DNA of 64,000 nucleotides. Source: Dehalococcoidia bacterium (lineage in GTDB: Bacteria; Chloroflexota; Dehalococcoidia; Lucifugimonadales; JAGWBF01). The notes beneath the pieces are model-generated. The model ran no database searches, was not told the origin of the DNA, and saw only the letters and a program-made list of their open reading frames with translations. This document shows positions 50,869-59,630 of the stretch, in pieces; the stretch's first letter is position 1, and every line of letters starts with the position of its first letter. Position numbers and translations under genes: made by a program. Location of the stretch: NCBI GenBank assembly GCA_021295955.1, contig JAGWBJ010000004.1, positions 63,097 to 127,096 on the forward strand, in the 5' to 3' direction.

Positions 50869-51675
50869 CTGGTCAAGGTCGGCGGACGGGCATGGCAGCT
50901 CAGCTTCATCCTGGATGACGAGGCGGAGCTGGTGCGCGTGGAAGAGAGTCTGCGCGACTACCTGCAAGAGAGCCAGGGCTGGTTTTCCGGGGGCGAGGTG
51001 GCGGTGGACGTGGGGCGTCGCATCGTCTTCCCCGATCAGGTGAGGGCCCTCAAGGATGTGCTGGAGGAAGAGTTCGGACTGAGGGTCTCCGGCTTTAGGT
51101 GTGACGCGCGGGTGCTGGAGGAGGCCATCGCCGATCAGACCGGCGCCCCCGTGAGCGTGACCTCCGACCGGGTCCCCCCGCGGCCGAAGCAGAAGAAGCC
51201 CGAGCCCGAGCCGCGCCCCACGGAGCCGGGCCCGTTGCTGTACAAGGGGACCTGCCGCTCGGGGACCGTCATCCGTCACGACGGAGACGTGGTGATCTGG
51301 GGTGACGTCAACCCCGGGGCCCAGGTCTCGGCCACCAGGGACATTGTCGTACTGGGCAACCTGCGAGGAGCGGCCCACGCCGGGTCGGCCGACGTTGGGG
51401 CCTCCGAAGCCATGGTGGTCGCCTTCTCCCTGCGGCCCATGCAGCTCCGTATCGGGCACCTGGTATCCGTCGCCCCGACCAGGAAGGGCGCTCGTAAAGG
51501 ACAGCGGCACCCGGAGGTCGCCTACGTGAGCGGCAATTCGATAGAACTGGCCCCCTTCACCGGGGGTGTTCCCAGGTTTCAGGGTTCCGGCGCCCGCGGG
51601 TTCCGTCGCGGGGCGGCTGCCGGACAGTACGGTAAGCCCTCCTCGAAGGGCGGAAGGGGAATGAAAGGGCAATGA
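50869..51675 (+). CDS. minC: Septum site-determining protein MinC (start unclear)
   Basis: The C-terminal half is the MinC beta-helix domain that binds MinD and FtsZ: GTVIRHDGDVVIWGDVNPGAQ, IVVLGNLRGAAHAG and RPMQLRIGHLVSVAP. A Gly/Arg-rich tail follows. The N-terminal half is consistent with the inhibitory domain. Clear coding sequence (KVGGRAWQLSFILDDEAEL) precedes the first conventional start at GTG 50932. The frame is open from 50800 but has no ATG, GTG or TTG before 50932. I place the start at CTG 50869 (GGGAG nearby); a frameshift from GTG 50822 is also possible. The stop overlaps minD (ATGA). Confidence 0.82.
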   Translation: MVKVGGRAWQLSFILDDEAELVRVEESLRDYLQESQGWFSGGEVAVDVGRRIVFPDQVRALKDVLEEEFGLRVSGFRCDARVLEEAIADQTGAPVSVTSDRVPPRPKQKKPEPEPRPTEPGPLLYKGTCRSGTVIRHDGDVVIWGDVNPGAQVSATRDIVVLGNLRGAAHAGSADVGASEAMVVAFSLRPMQLRIGHLVSVAPTRKGARKGQRHPEVAYVSGNSIELAPFTGGVPRFQGSGARGFRRGAAAGQYGKPSSKGGRGMKGQ

Positions 51676-52553
51676 CGACTAGCGACTCCTCGGTGGTACT
51701 TACCCAGCCATCCAAAAACGGCCAGCAGACGAGGCCGTCCTCATCGGACAAGGCTTTCGTCATCACCTCGGGCAAGGGCGGCGTGGGCAAGACCACCGCG
51801 ACGGCGAACATCGGCGCGGGGCTCGCCTTGCGGGGGAGAAAGGTGGTCGTGATAGACACGGACATCGGCCTCCGCAACCTCGACGTCGTCATGGGACTCG
51901 AGAACCGCATCGTCTACGACCTCGTGGACGTGGTGGAGGGGCACTGCAAGCTGAGCCAGGCCTTCATACGCGACAAGCAGGTCAAGGACCTGTGCCTCAT
52001 CCCGGCGGCCCAGACCAGGGACAAGTCCTCGGTAACGCCGGACCAGATGAAGGAGCTGTGCGCCCGGCTGGGGGAGGAGTTCGAGTACATACTCATCGAC
52101 TGCCCCGCCGGCATAGAGCAGGGGTTTCGAAACGCCATCGCCGCAGCGGAGCAGGCCGTGGTGGTCACCACCCCTGAGGTCTCGGCCATCCGGGACGCCG
52201 ACCGGGTCATCGGTCTGCTGGAAGCGGCCGAGATTCCCATGCCCAGGCTGGTGATCAACCGCCTCCGGGTCGGCATGGTCAAGCAGGGCGACATGTTGGA
52301 CAAGGACGACATCCTGGACCTCCTGTCGGTGAAGCTCCTGGGCATGGTTCCCGACGACAACGAGATAATAGTGTCCACCAACAAGGGCCTCCCGGTGGTG
52401 CACAACCCCAGGTCCCTGGCAGGGGAAGCCTTCCGGCGCATAGCCGCCCGCATCGACGGCGAGGACGTGCCCTTCCTGGACCTGCGGGACGACGGGGGCC
52501 TCATCTCGCGCGTCAAGAGGATGGTCGGACTCGGGAAGGAGGTGTCCTCCTGA
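51672..52553 (+). CDS. minD: Septum site-determining ATPase MinD
   Basis: MinD is the membrane-bound ATPase that positions MinC. It shows the deviant Walker A GKGGVGKTT at residues 34-42, VVVIDTDIGLRNLDVVMG, LIDCPAGIEQGF (Walker B), and TTPEVSAIRDADRVIGLL. The C-terminus ends in an amphipathic helix (GGLISRVKRMVGLG), the membrane-targeting sequence. The N-terminus has about 25 extra polar residues before the first strand. It overlaps minC by 4 bases and minE by 1. Confidence 0.95.
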   Translation: MTTSDSSVVLTQPSKNGQQTRPSSSDKAFVITSGKGGVGKTTATANIGAGLALRGRKVVVIDTDIGLRNLDVVMGLENRIVYDLVDVVEGHCKLSQAFIRDKQVKDLCLIPAAQTRDKSSVTPDQMKELCARLGEEFEYILIDCPAGIEQGFRNAIAAAEQAVVVTTPEVSAIRDADRVIGLLEAAEIPMPRLVINRLRVGMVKQGDMLDKDDILDLLSVKLLGMVPDDNEIIVSTNKGLPVVHNPRSLAGEAFRRIAARIDGEDVPFLDLRDDGGLISRVKRMVGLGKEVSS

Positions 52554-52831
52554 TGGTCGACCTCCTCAGGTGGATTCTCCGGAGGCGGGAGAACAGCAAG
52601 GACGACGCTCGCAGGCGTCTGCACCTCATCCTCGTGATGGACCGCATCGGGGTGTCGGCGGAGCTGATGGAGACCATGAAGGGGACCATCCTCGCCGGCC
52701 TGTCCGACTACGTAGTGGTGGACGAGGGCTCCTTGGAGCTGAACATCAAGCGCGAGGGCGACTCCATGGTCCTGGTGTCGAACGTGCAGGTCAAGGAGGT
52801 CGTGCGGACCTTCGCCACGGCCGCCAGCTAG
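52553..52831 (+). CDS. minE: Cell division topological specificity factor MinE
   Basis: The 92-residue protein has the MinE layout: an N-terminal amphipathic membrane helix (MVDLLRWILRRRENS), the MinD-activating stretch with RRRLHLILVMDR near residues 20-31, then the dimer-forming topological domain (LSDYVVVDEGSLELNIKREGD). MinE stimulates MinD ATPase and drives the pole-to-pole pattern. It starts within the minD stop (TGATG). Confidence 0.93.
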   Translation: MVDLLRWILRRRENSKDDARRRLHLILVMDRIGVSAELMETMKGTILAGLSDYVVVDEGSLELNIKREGDSMVLVSNVQVKEVVRTFATAAS

Positions 52832-52868
52832 GGCGGACGCCTCGCCATCACACGAACTGGAACGGGAG

Positions 52869-52889
52869 CGCCGGGTCCTGGCTCCGGCG
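52869..52889. terminator. Weak hairpin between minE and the ABC permease gene
   Basis: CGCCGG (52869-52874) pairs with CCGGCG (52884-52889), with some extra pairing outside, followed on the plus strand by CTATTTG. It sits between convergent genes. The stem is short, so this is tentative. Confidence 0.35.
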
Positions 52890-52890
52890 T

Positions 52891-53691
52891 CTATTTGCGG
52901 GTGGCCCGGCCCTTCAGGGCGGCCAGGGCCAACCCGATGCTCACCACGCCCACCCCCAGGACGGCGCCCACCCCCTTCCCCAAGGTCACCGGCTCCCAAC
53001 CGTTGGAGATCAGCGAGCGCAGGGCCGCCAGCAGGTAGGTGACCGGGTTGTACAGGGCCGCCGTGCCCAGCCACCCGGTCATCGCTTCGAGGGGCACGAA
53101 GAGGGTGGTCATGAACAGGAACGGGAAGAACAGCAGAAAGCTGATGTTGACGGCGGAGGGGTTCCCGGTCTTGAGGGCGATGGTGTAGGGGAACCCGGTA
53201 AAGATCAGCCCCCACAACCCGCTCAGGAACATGAAGGCCAGGATTCCCGGCACGCCGGTGGCGAAGCTCACGCCGACGATGAACGCCATGATGATCACCG
53301 GCACGGTGAGGGCAGTGACCAGGGCGAAGTCGGCGATCATCAGTCCCAGGAGCAGCGCCAGACGGTTCACCGGGCTGATCACCAGGCGGTCGAAGTACCC
53401 GGTCTGGATGTCGGTCACCACCACCATGGCCCGGGAGACTCCCGTCACGGCAAACAGGACGGCTACCGGTATCTGAAAGGCGCGGTAGTTGAGGCCTGGA
53501 ATCTCCTCGGCCACGTCGTTGAGCGCTCCCACCGTCATGATGTACATGAACACGGGGATGAAGAGGGCCGAGACAGTAACCTCCAGGTCCCGTGGTATCG
53601 AACGCAGCGCCCGCTCGGCAACGCTGGCGGTGTCGTGAAGGAACCCTCCCCGGCGGGCCAGCGGTCCTTGGTCCCTGTATGCTATCGCCAC
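52891..53691 (-). CDS. ABC-2 type transporter permease (DrrB-like)
   Basis: The 266-residue membrane protein has about six hydrophobic helices and the ABC-2 pattern FDRLVISPVNRLALLLGLMIAD near residues 100-121. FMTTLFVPLEAMTGWLGTAALYNPVTYLLAALR near 195-227 matches the family's end segment. With the ATPase gene upstream it would export a drug, lipid or glycolipid. GTG 53691 is the start; 25 bases separate it from the ATPase stop. Confidence 0.88.
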   Translation of the reverse strand: MAIAYRDQGPLARRGGFLHDTASVAERALRSIPRDLEVTVSALFIPVFMYIMTVGALNDVAEEIPGLNYRAFQIPVAVLFAVTGVSRAMVVVTDIQTGYFDRLVISPVNRLALLLGLMIADFALVTALTVPVIIMAFIVGVSFATGVPGILAFMFLSGLWGLIFTGFPYTIALKTGNPSAVNISFLLFFPFLFMTTLFVPLEAMTGWLGTAALYNPVTYLLAALRSLISNGWEPVTLGKGVGAVLGVGVVSIGLALAALKGRATRK

Positions 53692-53716
53692 TGTGACCGA
53701 CCTGGTGCGATCCCGT

Positions 53717-54712
53717 TCACTGGCCTGACTCCTGCTGGAGCCGGGCCCCGGTAACCTGCAGGAACACGTCGTCCAGGGTGGGCGTCCTCAGGGTCAGCTC
53801 CTGGACGTCGATCCCCCGTTGGTCCAGCGCCAGGGCCACGGTGCTGATCGAGGCCGCGCCGTTGGCTACAGCGACGGTCAGCTCCTGTCCGTGCACCTCC
53901 ACGCTCTCCACCTGGGGTATGTCGCGCAGGGCCTCTGCCGCCTCTGCCCCGTCCCCCTCCAGCCGGACCACGATCAGGTCGGAGCCGCGGGCCCGCTTCA
54001 GGTCGGCGGGCGCTCCTTGTGCCGCAAGCTTGCCTTGGTCGATGATGCCCACCCTGTGGGCCAGGGCGTCGGCTTCCTCCAGGTACTGGGTTGTGAGGAA
54101 GATGGTGACGCCCAGCTCCACGTTGACGTTGCGCACTTCCTCCCAGATGCGGGCCCGGCTGATGGGGTCGAGGCCGGTGGTCGGCTCGTCCAGGAAGAGC
54201 ACCGCCGGGTTGTGGACCAGGGCCGCCGCCAGGTCCAGACGCCGTTTCATGCCGCCGGAGTAGGTCCCGATCATGCGGTCCATGGCCTCGCCGATGTCCA
54301 CCAGGCTGGAGAGCTCGTCGATGCGCCTGCGGACCTCCCTCCGGGAGAGGCCGTAAAGCATTCCCTGGAGGCTCAGCAGCTCCCGGCCTGTCTGCTTGTT
54401 GTCCAGGGCGGCTTCCTGCAGCGCCGCCCCGATGTGGAGGCGCACCTCGTTGGGCTCGCAGACCACGTCGTAGCCCGCTACCCGCATCTCGCCGGCGGTG
54501 GGGGCCAGCAGCGTGATCAACATCCGGATGACCGTGGTCTTGCCGGCTCCGTTGGGGCCCAGGAAGCCGTAGATCTCCCCCTTGGACACGGCCAAGTCGA
54601 TGCCGTCCACCGCTCGCACGGCGCCGAAGTGCCGCACCAGCCCCCGGGTGAAGATGGCGTGTTCCCGGTTGACGTCGGTGTCGGTGGGGGTGCCCATGGA
54701 CAAGTCGGCCAT
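53717..54712 (-). CDS. ABC transporter ATP-binding protein, DrrA family
   Basis: The 331-residue ATPase shows Walker A GPNGAGKTT near residues 52-60, YSGGMKRRLDLAAAL (signature) near 151-165, Walker B AVLFLDEPTTGLD near 170-182, and the family-typical TTQYLEEADALAHRVGIIDQGKL. The C-terminal regulatory extension ends in TLRTPTLDDVFLQVTG, which is characteristic of DrrA exporters. It starts 3 bases after the luciferase-like gene, so the three genes form one unit. Confidence 0.9.
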   Translation of the reverse strand: MADLSMGTPTDTDVNREHAIFTRGLVRHFGAVRAVDGIDLAVSKGEIYGFLGPNGAGKTTVIRMLITLLAPTAGEMRVAGYDVVCEPNEVRLHIGAALQEAALDNKQTGRELLSLQGMLYGLSRREVRRRIDELSSLVDIGEAMDRMIGTYSGGMKRRLDLAAALVHNPAVLFLDEPTTGLDPISRARIWEEVRNVNVELGVTIFLTTQYLEEADALAHRVGIIDQGKLAAQGAPADLKRARGSDLIVVRLEGDGAEAAEALRDIPQVESVEVHGQELTVAVANGAASISTVALALDQRGIDVQELTLRTPTLDDVFLQVTGARLQQESGQ

Positions 54713-54715
54713 CGG

Positions 54716-55642
54716 CTAGGCGTGGAAGTGGGGTAGGACCAGCTCCCCGAACAGCCTGAGCTGGCCCACGGTATCCTTGGGGTGGCACATGGGCCTCACG
54801 ACGAACTTGGACGCGCCGGCATCGAGGAAGTCCTGTATCCTCCCTTGCACCTGCTGTGCCGTGCCAAGGGCGCTGTACCTGCGGAAGTGGGAGTCCTCCC
54901 GTACGCGGGTCACGTAGGGCTCCGCCGTGGCCTCCGCCTCCTCGACGGTCGGAGCGATGAAGTAGCCTACCAGTGCCCCGATGTGGTCGTCGTCAATGGA
55001 CCGCCCGTGCTCCGGGGCGGTGGAGAAGATCAGGTCCACGCCCTCCTGCACCTCGTCCGGGGTCGCCGAGGACACGAGCCAGCCGTCGCCGATCCGGGCC
55101 ACCCTCCGCTGGGCCGCGGGGCTGCGGCCCCCGATCCAGACGGGGATCGACGGCTCCTGCACCGGCTTCGGCTCCACCGTCACGTCGTGGAGTGTGTAGA
55201 ACTCCCCCTCATGGGTCACCGAGTCCTCGCTCCACAGGCGGCGCATCACCGTCATCGCCTCGTCGGTCCTGCGCCCCCGGTCCGCCTTGGACACGCCGCA
55301 GGCCTCGTACTCTCGCGGGTCCTCCTGGCCCAGGCCGATGGCCGGCAGGAAGCGGCCGTTGGACAGGTAGTCCAGCGTGGCCAACTCCTTGGCCAGCACC
55401 ACCGGGTTCCGGATGGGTAGCTGGAGGACGCTGGTGCCGAACTTGAGCTTGTCGGAGTAGGCGGCGACCATCGACAGGGCGATGAGGGGCTCGGGGCTGA
55501 ACCTCTCGCCCACCACCCGGTCTGAAAGCCAGATGGAGTCGTACCCGAACTCGTCGCCAACGGAGACCAGGTCCCTCAGGAATCCGAGGCCCTCGTCCCC
55601 GTCGGGGAAGGCTCCAGGCATATAGCCTATACGTATGCTCAT
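54716..55642 (-). CDS. LLM-class (luciferase-like) F420-type oxidoreductase, second
   Basis: The 308-residue protein starts MSIRIGYMPGAFPDGDEG and has SVGDEFGYDSIWLSDRVVG near residues 27-45, LKFGTSVLQLPIRNPVVLAKELATLDYLSNGRF in the second strand region, and VWIGGRSPAAQRRVARIGDGWL near 166-187, typical of the family. The N-terminal methionine at 55642 is favoured by homology over the upstream in-frame start at 55714. It differs strongly from the copy at 25380, so they are not recent duplicates. Confidence 0.87.
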   Translation of the reverse strand: MSIRIGYMPGAFPDGDEGLGFLRDLVSVGDEFGYDSIWLSDRVVGERFSPEPLIALSMVAAYSDKLKFGTSVLQLPIRNPVVLAKELATLDYLSNGRFLPAIGLGQEDPREYEACGVSKADRGRRTDEAMTVMRRLWSEDSVTHEGEFYTLHDVTVEPKPVQEPSIPVWIGGRSPAAQRRVARIGDGWLVSSATPDEVQEGVDLIFSTAPEHGRSIDDDHIGALVGYFIAPTVEEAEATAEPYVTRVREDSHFRRYSALGTAQQVQGRIQDFLDAGASKFVVRPMCHPKDTVGQLRLFGELVLPHFHA

Positions 55643-55727
55643 GCGGTCTCTCGCTTCGTCCCAGATATGGCGTCCCGGCCTGTCCATCATACCCACGCCG
55701 GGACGGCGGCGCAATCCCGGAGAGGCC

Positions 55728-56708
55728 CTAGCTGTCCAGCAGCCGGGCCACGGCGCGTTTCACCAGGTTGGCGGCCAGAAGGACCTTGTAGGCGTTGTCC
55801 TTCATGGGGGTGGCCCCCTCCACGGCCAGCCGGCCGGCGACGGCCCCGTCCACCTCCGCCACGGGTCTGCCTTCCAGGTACTCCTCGGCCCGGCGGGCCC
55901 GGTACGGGACCGGGGCCACCCCGCCCAGCACCACGCTCGCCGCCGCCACGGTGGAGCCCAGGGGACGGACCGCCGCCGCGACGCTGGCCAGCGCGAAGTC
56001 GCCGGCCTCCCGCTCGCGGGCCTTCAGGTAGACGCTGCGGGCGCCCGCCTCAGGCTCGGGCAGGCGGACGCAGGTGACCAGCTCCCCGTCTCCCAGGACG
56101 TTCTCTCGGGTCACGTCGGCGGAGGGGCCGGCAAAGAGCTCCTCTACGGGCATCCAGCGGGCGCCCCCGGGACCGTGGACCTCCACGGAGGCGCCCAGGG
56201 CGGCCAGGGCCACGGCCGTGTCCGAGGGATGGACGATGTAGCACCTGTCCCCTCCCAGGATGCACAGGTACTTGGAGCTGCCCGCCAGGGCGTAGCACCG
56301 GTCTCCGCCCTTCTTCAGGCAAGGGACCGAGGGATGCCGGTAGTACCAGCACCGGGGCCGCTGGCACAGGTTGCCCCCCAGGGTGCCCATGTTCCTTATC
56401 TGGAGTGTTGCCAGGGTGCCGGCAGCCTGGGCCAGGGCCTCGTAGCGCGATACGATTGTGGGGTGCGCCGCGATCTCGGCGAGGGTGGTCATGGTCCCGA
56501 TGGCGACGCCGTCGGCGGTAACCTCCATGCCTCGCAGTCCCGGTACCCGGGACAGGCCCACCAGCCTGGCGGGCGACACGACCCCCTCCTTCATCTCGGC
56601 CAGCAGGTCTGTGCCCCCGGCTATGGGGCGGGACCCGTATTCCGGACGGGCCAGGAGTCCCACCGCTTCTTCCAGGCTCCCCGGCTCCAGGTACTCGAAG
56701 GGCCTCAC
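55728..56708 (-). CDS. FAD-binding subunit of a molybdenum hydroxylase, with a four-Cys insert
   Basis: The 326-residue middle subunit carries FAD: PIAGGTDLL at residues 28-35 and RNMGTLGGNL near 105-114. Between these and the C-terminal domain lie Cys115, Cys120, Cys130 and Cys138, with nearby CWYYRHP and CLKKGGDRC. This resembles the [4Fe-4S]-bearing FAD subunits of PaoB (YagS) and HbaB-type enzymes. The GTG start overlaps the large-subunit stop (GTGA). It passes electrons from the molybdenum and Fe-S subunits to an acceptor. Confidence 0.87.
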   Translation of the reverse strand: MRPFEYLEPGSLEEAVGLLARPEYGSRPIAGGTDLLAEMKEGVVSPARLVGLSRVPGLRGMEVTADGVAIGTMTTLAEIAAHPTIVSRYEALAQAAGTLATLQIRNMGTLGGNLCQRPRCWYYRHPSVPCLKKGGDRCYALAGSSKYLCILGGDRCYIVHPSDTAVALAALGASVEVHGPGGARWMPVEELFAGPSADVTRENVLGDGELVTCVRLPEPEAGARSVYLKAREREAGDFALASVAAAVRPLGSTVAAASVVLGGVAPVPYRARRAEEYLEGRPVAEVDGAVAGRLAVEGATPMKDNAYKVLLAANLVKRAVARLLDS

Positions 56709-58981
56709 GGGCCCCGCTCCGACGCCCGCCGGCGTTGGATGGCTTCGAGCACCACGTCGGGAGTAAGGGGCAGGCGGGTGGGCCTCACCCCGATGGCGTC
56801 GTACACGGCGTTGGCGATGGCCGGGGCGACGCCGACGCAGGGAGGCTCGCCCAGGGCCTTGGCTCCCATGGGGCCCACCGGGTCGGTGACGTCGGCGAAG
56901 ATGACCCGGATGTCGGGGTAGTCCAGGATTGTGGGGCTCTTGTGCTCCAGGTAGCTGGCATTGAGGGTTACCCCGGTGGGGCCGTCGGTGACCAGCTCTT
57001 CGGTCAGGGCGAAGCCCAGCATCTGGGAGATGGCGCCCTCGGCCTGGTTCAGGGCCAACCTGGGGTTCAGGATTCGACCGGAGTCGTGGGCCGCCACGTA
57101 CTTGACGACGCGCACCCGGCCCAGGTCCGTGTCCACCTCCACCTCGGCGAAGTGGGCGCCGAAGGAGTTGACTATGTAGTCGGTGCTCCCCGGCGTGAGG
57201 ACCTCGTCGATGACGGTGGTCTCGCCCTCCATGAGTCCCGCCGCTTCCTGCATGGACATGCGCCGGTGCGGGTCTCCCTTTACGAAGATGTGGCCCTCGG
57301 CGGCCTCCAGCTCGTCCACCGGGCTTTCCAGGCCCAGCGAGGCCAGCTCCAGAAGGGCCCGTCTGGCCCGCCGGGCGGCGCTGACCACCGCGGTGCCCGT
57401 GGAGAAGGTGGCCGTGGAGCCCGCAGTTATGGGGGAGTCGGGCGTGCCCGAGGTATCCGCGAGGACGGGCTCGATGTCCTCGTACCGGGCGCCAAGGGCC
57501 TCGGCGGCGAGCTGGCAGAGGACCGTGGTCAGCCCCTCGCCCACGTCGATCAGGCCCGTCGCTAGCCGGATGCGGCCCGACCTGTGGAGCCTGACCTCGG
57601 CGGCGGCATGGAATCCCGGTCCACCCCGGTAGAGCATCATGCTGACGCCGAAGCCACGCTTGACGGATGGGTCGCCGGTCTCCCGGCGCGTCTGACGCCC
57701 CGCCCAGTCGAAGGCATCGGCGCCCATGCGCAGGCACTCGTCCAGTCCGTTGCTGGAGAAGGGGATTCCCCCTTCCACGGGCTGGCTGTCGACTATCTGG
57801 CCGGTGGGGGTGGTCCTGTGCCCGGGCTGCCCCTCTAAGCGCACGTGGTTCCTGATGCGGAACTCCAGGGGGTCCATTCCCAGCTCCTCGGCCGCCCGGT
57901 CCATGAGGCACTCCAGGGCGAAGTGGCCCTGAGGGGCGCCCAGGGCCCGGTACGACCCCGCGACGGGCCGGTTGGTGTATGCCAGGTGGGCCTCGTACCG
58001 GACGTTGGGACAGTGGTACAGGTAGAGCGGTCCCTGTCCCAAGCGGCGGGCGACACCCTGGCCCGAGGCCAGGTAGGCGCCGGTGTCGATGGTGGCCCGG
58101 GTGTCGATGGCCGTTATGGTTCCGTCCCTCTTGACTCCCACCCGCATCCCGATGTGGGCGGCGTGACGGGTGCGGCCCGCCACGAACTCCTCCTCCCGGG
58201 AGTACTCCAGGCGCACCGGCCGTCCGGCCCGTCCGGCCAGCAACGCCGCCAGCGCCGCCATGCGGGACTCGTCCTTGTTGCCGAACCCGCCCCCAAGGTA
58301 GGGTCCCACGACCCTGACCCGCTCCGGGTCCATGTCCAACGCCTTTGCCAGAGCGGCCCGGTCCACGTGCACTCCCCGGCTGGACTTCCAGACGGTCAGG
58401 TCGTCCCCGTCCCACCTGGCCGTTGCCGCCCGAGGCTCAAGGGGCGTCGCGGAGTGGACCGGGACGAAGTAGTCACCTTCCACCGTCAGGTCCGACTCCC
58501 CGAACCCAGCATTTACGTCGCCTCGCTGCAGGACCAGGGGCTCGCCCCCGACCAGGTTGCCGCCGGCGTGTATTGCCGGAGCGCCTTCTTTCAGGGCGTC
58601 CTTCGCCTCCAGCACGAAGGGCAGCTCCCGGTACCGGACCTGGAGAATACCGGCCGCTTCCCTGGCCGTTTCCGGGTCCTCGGCCGCGACCGCCGCCACC
58701 TCGTCGCCCACGAACCGTACCCGCGTGTCGAGGATGGGCAGGTCAACATCGACCATGCCCTTGGGCGCGTCGAAGGGGGTGACGACGGCGTGGACTCCCG
58801 GCAGGCCGCGGGCTCCGGCCGTATCCACCGAGAGGACGTCGGCGTGGGGGTGAGGGCTGCGTAGCACCGCGGCGTACAGGAGCCCCGGCAGGTCAAGGTC
58901 GGCGGTGTACTTCGCCTCGCCCGTCAGCTTGGGAAGCAGGTCCCGCCGTGGTACGCTCTTACCGGCTACGGGCGTGCTCAC
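56705..58981 (-). CDS. Molybdopterin-binding large subunit of a xanthine dehydrogenase-family hydroxylase
   Basis: The 758-residue catalytic subunit has the N-terminal hammerhead segment (GEAKYTADLDLPGLLYAAVLRSPHPHA), GGGFGNK at 230-236 and GSYRALGAPQGHFALE for cofactor binding. The likely catalytic Glu712 is in KALGEPPCVG. GQRGCD-type sites are absent because the Fe-S domain is a separate protein. It hydroxylates an aldehyde or N-heterocycle; the substrate cannot be told. GTG 58981 begins just after the embedded exonuclease gene. Confidence 0.92.
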   Translation of the reverse strand: MSTPVAGKSVPRRDLLPKLTGEAKYTADLDLPGLLYAAVLRSPHPHADVLSVDTAGARGLPGVHAVVTPFDAPKGMVDVDLPILDTRVRFVGDEVAAVAAEDPETAREAAGILQVRYRELPFVLEAKDALKEGAPAIHAGGNLVGGEPLVLQRGDVNAGFGESDLTVEGDYFVPVHSATPLEPRAATARWDGDDLTVWKSSRGVHVDRAALAKALDMDPERVRVVGPYLGGGFGNKDESRMAALAALLAGRAGRPVRLEYSREEEFVAGRTRHAAHIGMRVGVKRDGTITAIDTRATIDTGAYLASGQGVARRLGQGPLYLYHCPNVRYEAHLAYTNRPVAGSYRALGAPQGHFALECLMDRAAEELGMDPLEFRIRNHVRLEGQPGHRTTPTGQIVDSQPVEGGIPFSSNGLDECLRMGADAFDWAGRQTRRETGDPSVKRGFGVSMMLYRGGPGFHAAAEVRLHRSGRIRLATGLIDVGEGLTTVLCQLAAEALGARYEDIEPVLADTSGTPDSPITAGSTATFSTGTAVVSAARRARRALLELASLGLESPVDELEAAEGHIFVKGDPHRRMSMQEAAGLMEGETTVIDEVLTPGSTDYIVNSFGAHFAEVEVDTDLGRVRVVKYVAAHDSGRILNPRLALNQAEGAISQMLGFALTEELVTDGPTGVTLNASYLEHKSPTILDYPDIRVIFADVTDPVGPMGAKALGEPPCVGVAPAIANAVYDAIGVRPTRLPLTPDVVLEAIQRRRASERGP

Positions 58982-58985
58982 GGGG

Positions 58986-59630
58986 TCAGTCCTGGAAGGT
59001 CATCCTGCGGTATATGGCCCGGGTGGTCCGCACGTCCTCCATGCAGTACCGGTAGATCTCCTCCAGCCTGCCGTCCTGGTAGTAGTCGTACACCTTGCTT
59101 CCGTCCAGGTCGCCCTTGGGCGACCGCAGGTCCAGCGCCTCGGCCAGCTCTCCGAGCCTGATGTTCTCCCGGCCCCAGCACTCCCACTCCTGCATGACGT
59201 CGTAGACGGGCTCGCTGCGGTACCTGGCGAAAGGGAGGCGTTTCGTGGGCTCTATGCCGTGGATGATGGACCGCTGGACTATGAACCGCAGGTCGAAATT
59301 CAGGATGTTGAAGCCGACGAAGAGGTGCACGTCCTTCGCCAGGTCCCAGAAGTAGCGCAGGATGGATGGCTCCAGTCCACTGATGACGTCCTCAGTCAGG
59401 CTCTTGTCGGTCTCCTTGATGTATCCCACGCACAGGATGCGTCCCTGGTGCCCCCGGAGGGCGGTCTTCCGGAAGGTGTCCTCCACCCTGTCGGGCTTCG
59501 CCTCGGTCTCCCAGCGCTCCAGGGTCTCCGGGCGGGACAGGTTCCTGGGAGGCCTGATGTGCGACTCCAGACCGGCCTTGATGGACTCGTCGGCCGGAAT
59601 GGTCTCGATGTCCAGGAACAGCTTGATCAC
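58986..59630 (-). CDS. PolB-like 3'-5' exonuclease (DEDD family)
   Basis: The 214-residue protein shows the exonuclease motifs: FLDIETIP with Asp7 and Glu9 (ExoI), GFNILNFDLRFI with Asp113 (ExoII), and YCMEDVRTTRAIY with Asp near 199 (ExoIII). This is the predicted PolB-like 3'-5' exonuclease family of the RNase H fold, without a polymerase domain. It is odd that the gene lies between the 2Fe-2S and molybdenum subunit genes, with a GTGA overlap to the former and 4 bases before the latter. It may cleave DNA or RNA ends; the link to the hydroxylase is unknown. Confidence 0.82.
   Translation of the reverse strand: MIKLFLDIETIPADESIKAGLESHIRPPRNLSRPETLERWETEAKPDRVEDTFRKTALRGHQGRILCVGYIKETDKSLTEDVISGLEPSILRYFWDLAKDVHLFVGFNILNFDLRFIVQRSIIHGIEPTKRLPFARYRSEPVYDVMQEWECWGRENIRLGELAEALDLRSPKGDLDGSKVYDYYQDGRLEEIYRYCMEDVRTTRAIYRRMTFQD

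Noticed and set aside
50588..51043. A 151-codon plus-strand frame overlapping minC
   Set aside because: No domain is visible, and the minC frame shows conserved sequence through the overlap. Only its GTG 50822 region was kept in mind as a possible frameshifted minC start.
55728..58415. One 895-codon minus-strand frame suggesting a fused FAD subunit
   Set aside because: The N-terminal two thirds is a shadow of the molybdenum subunit gene; the real FAD subunit starts at GTG 56708 with a GTGA overlap.
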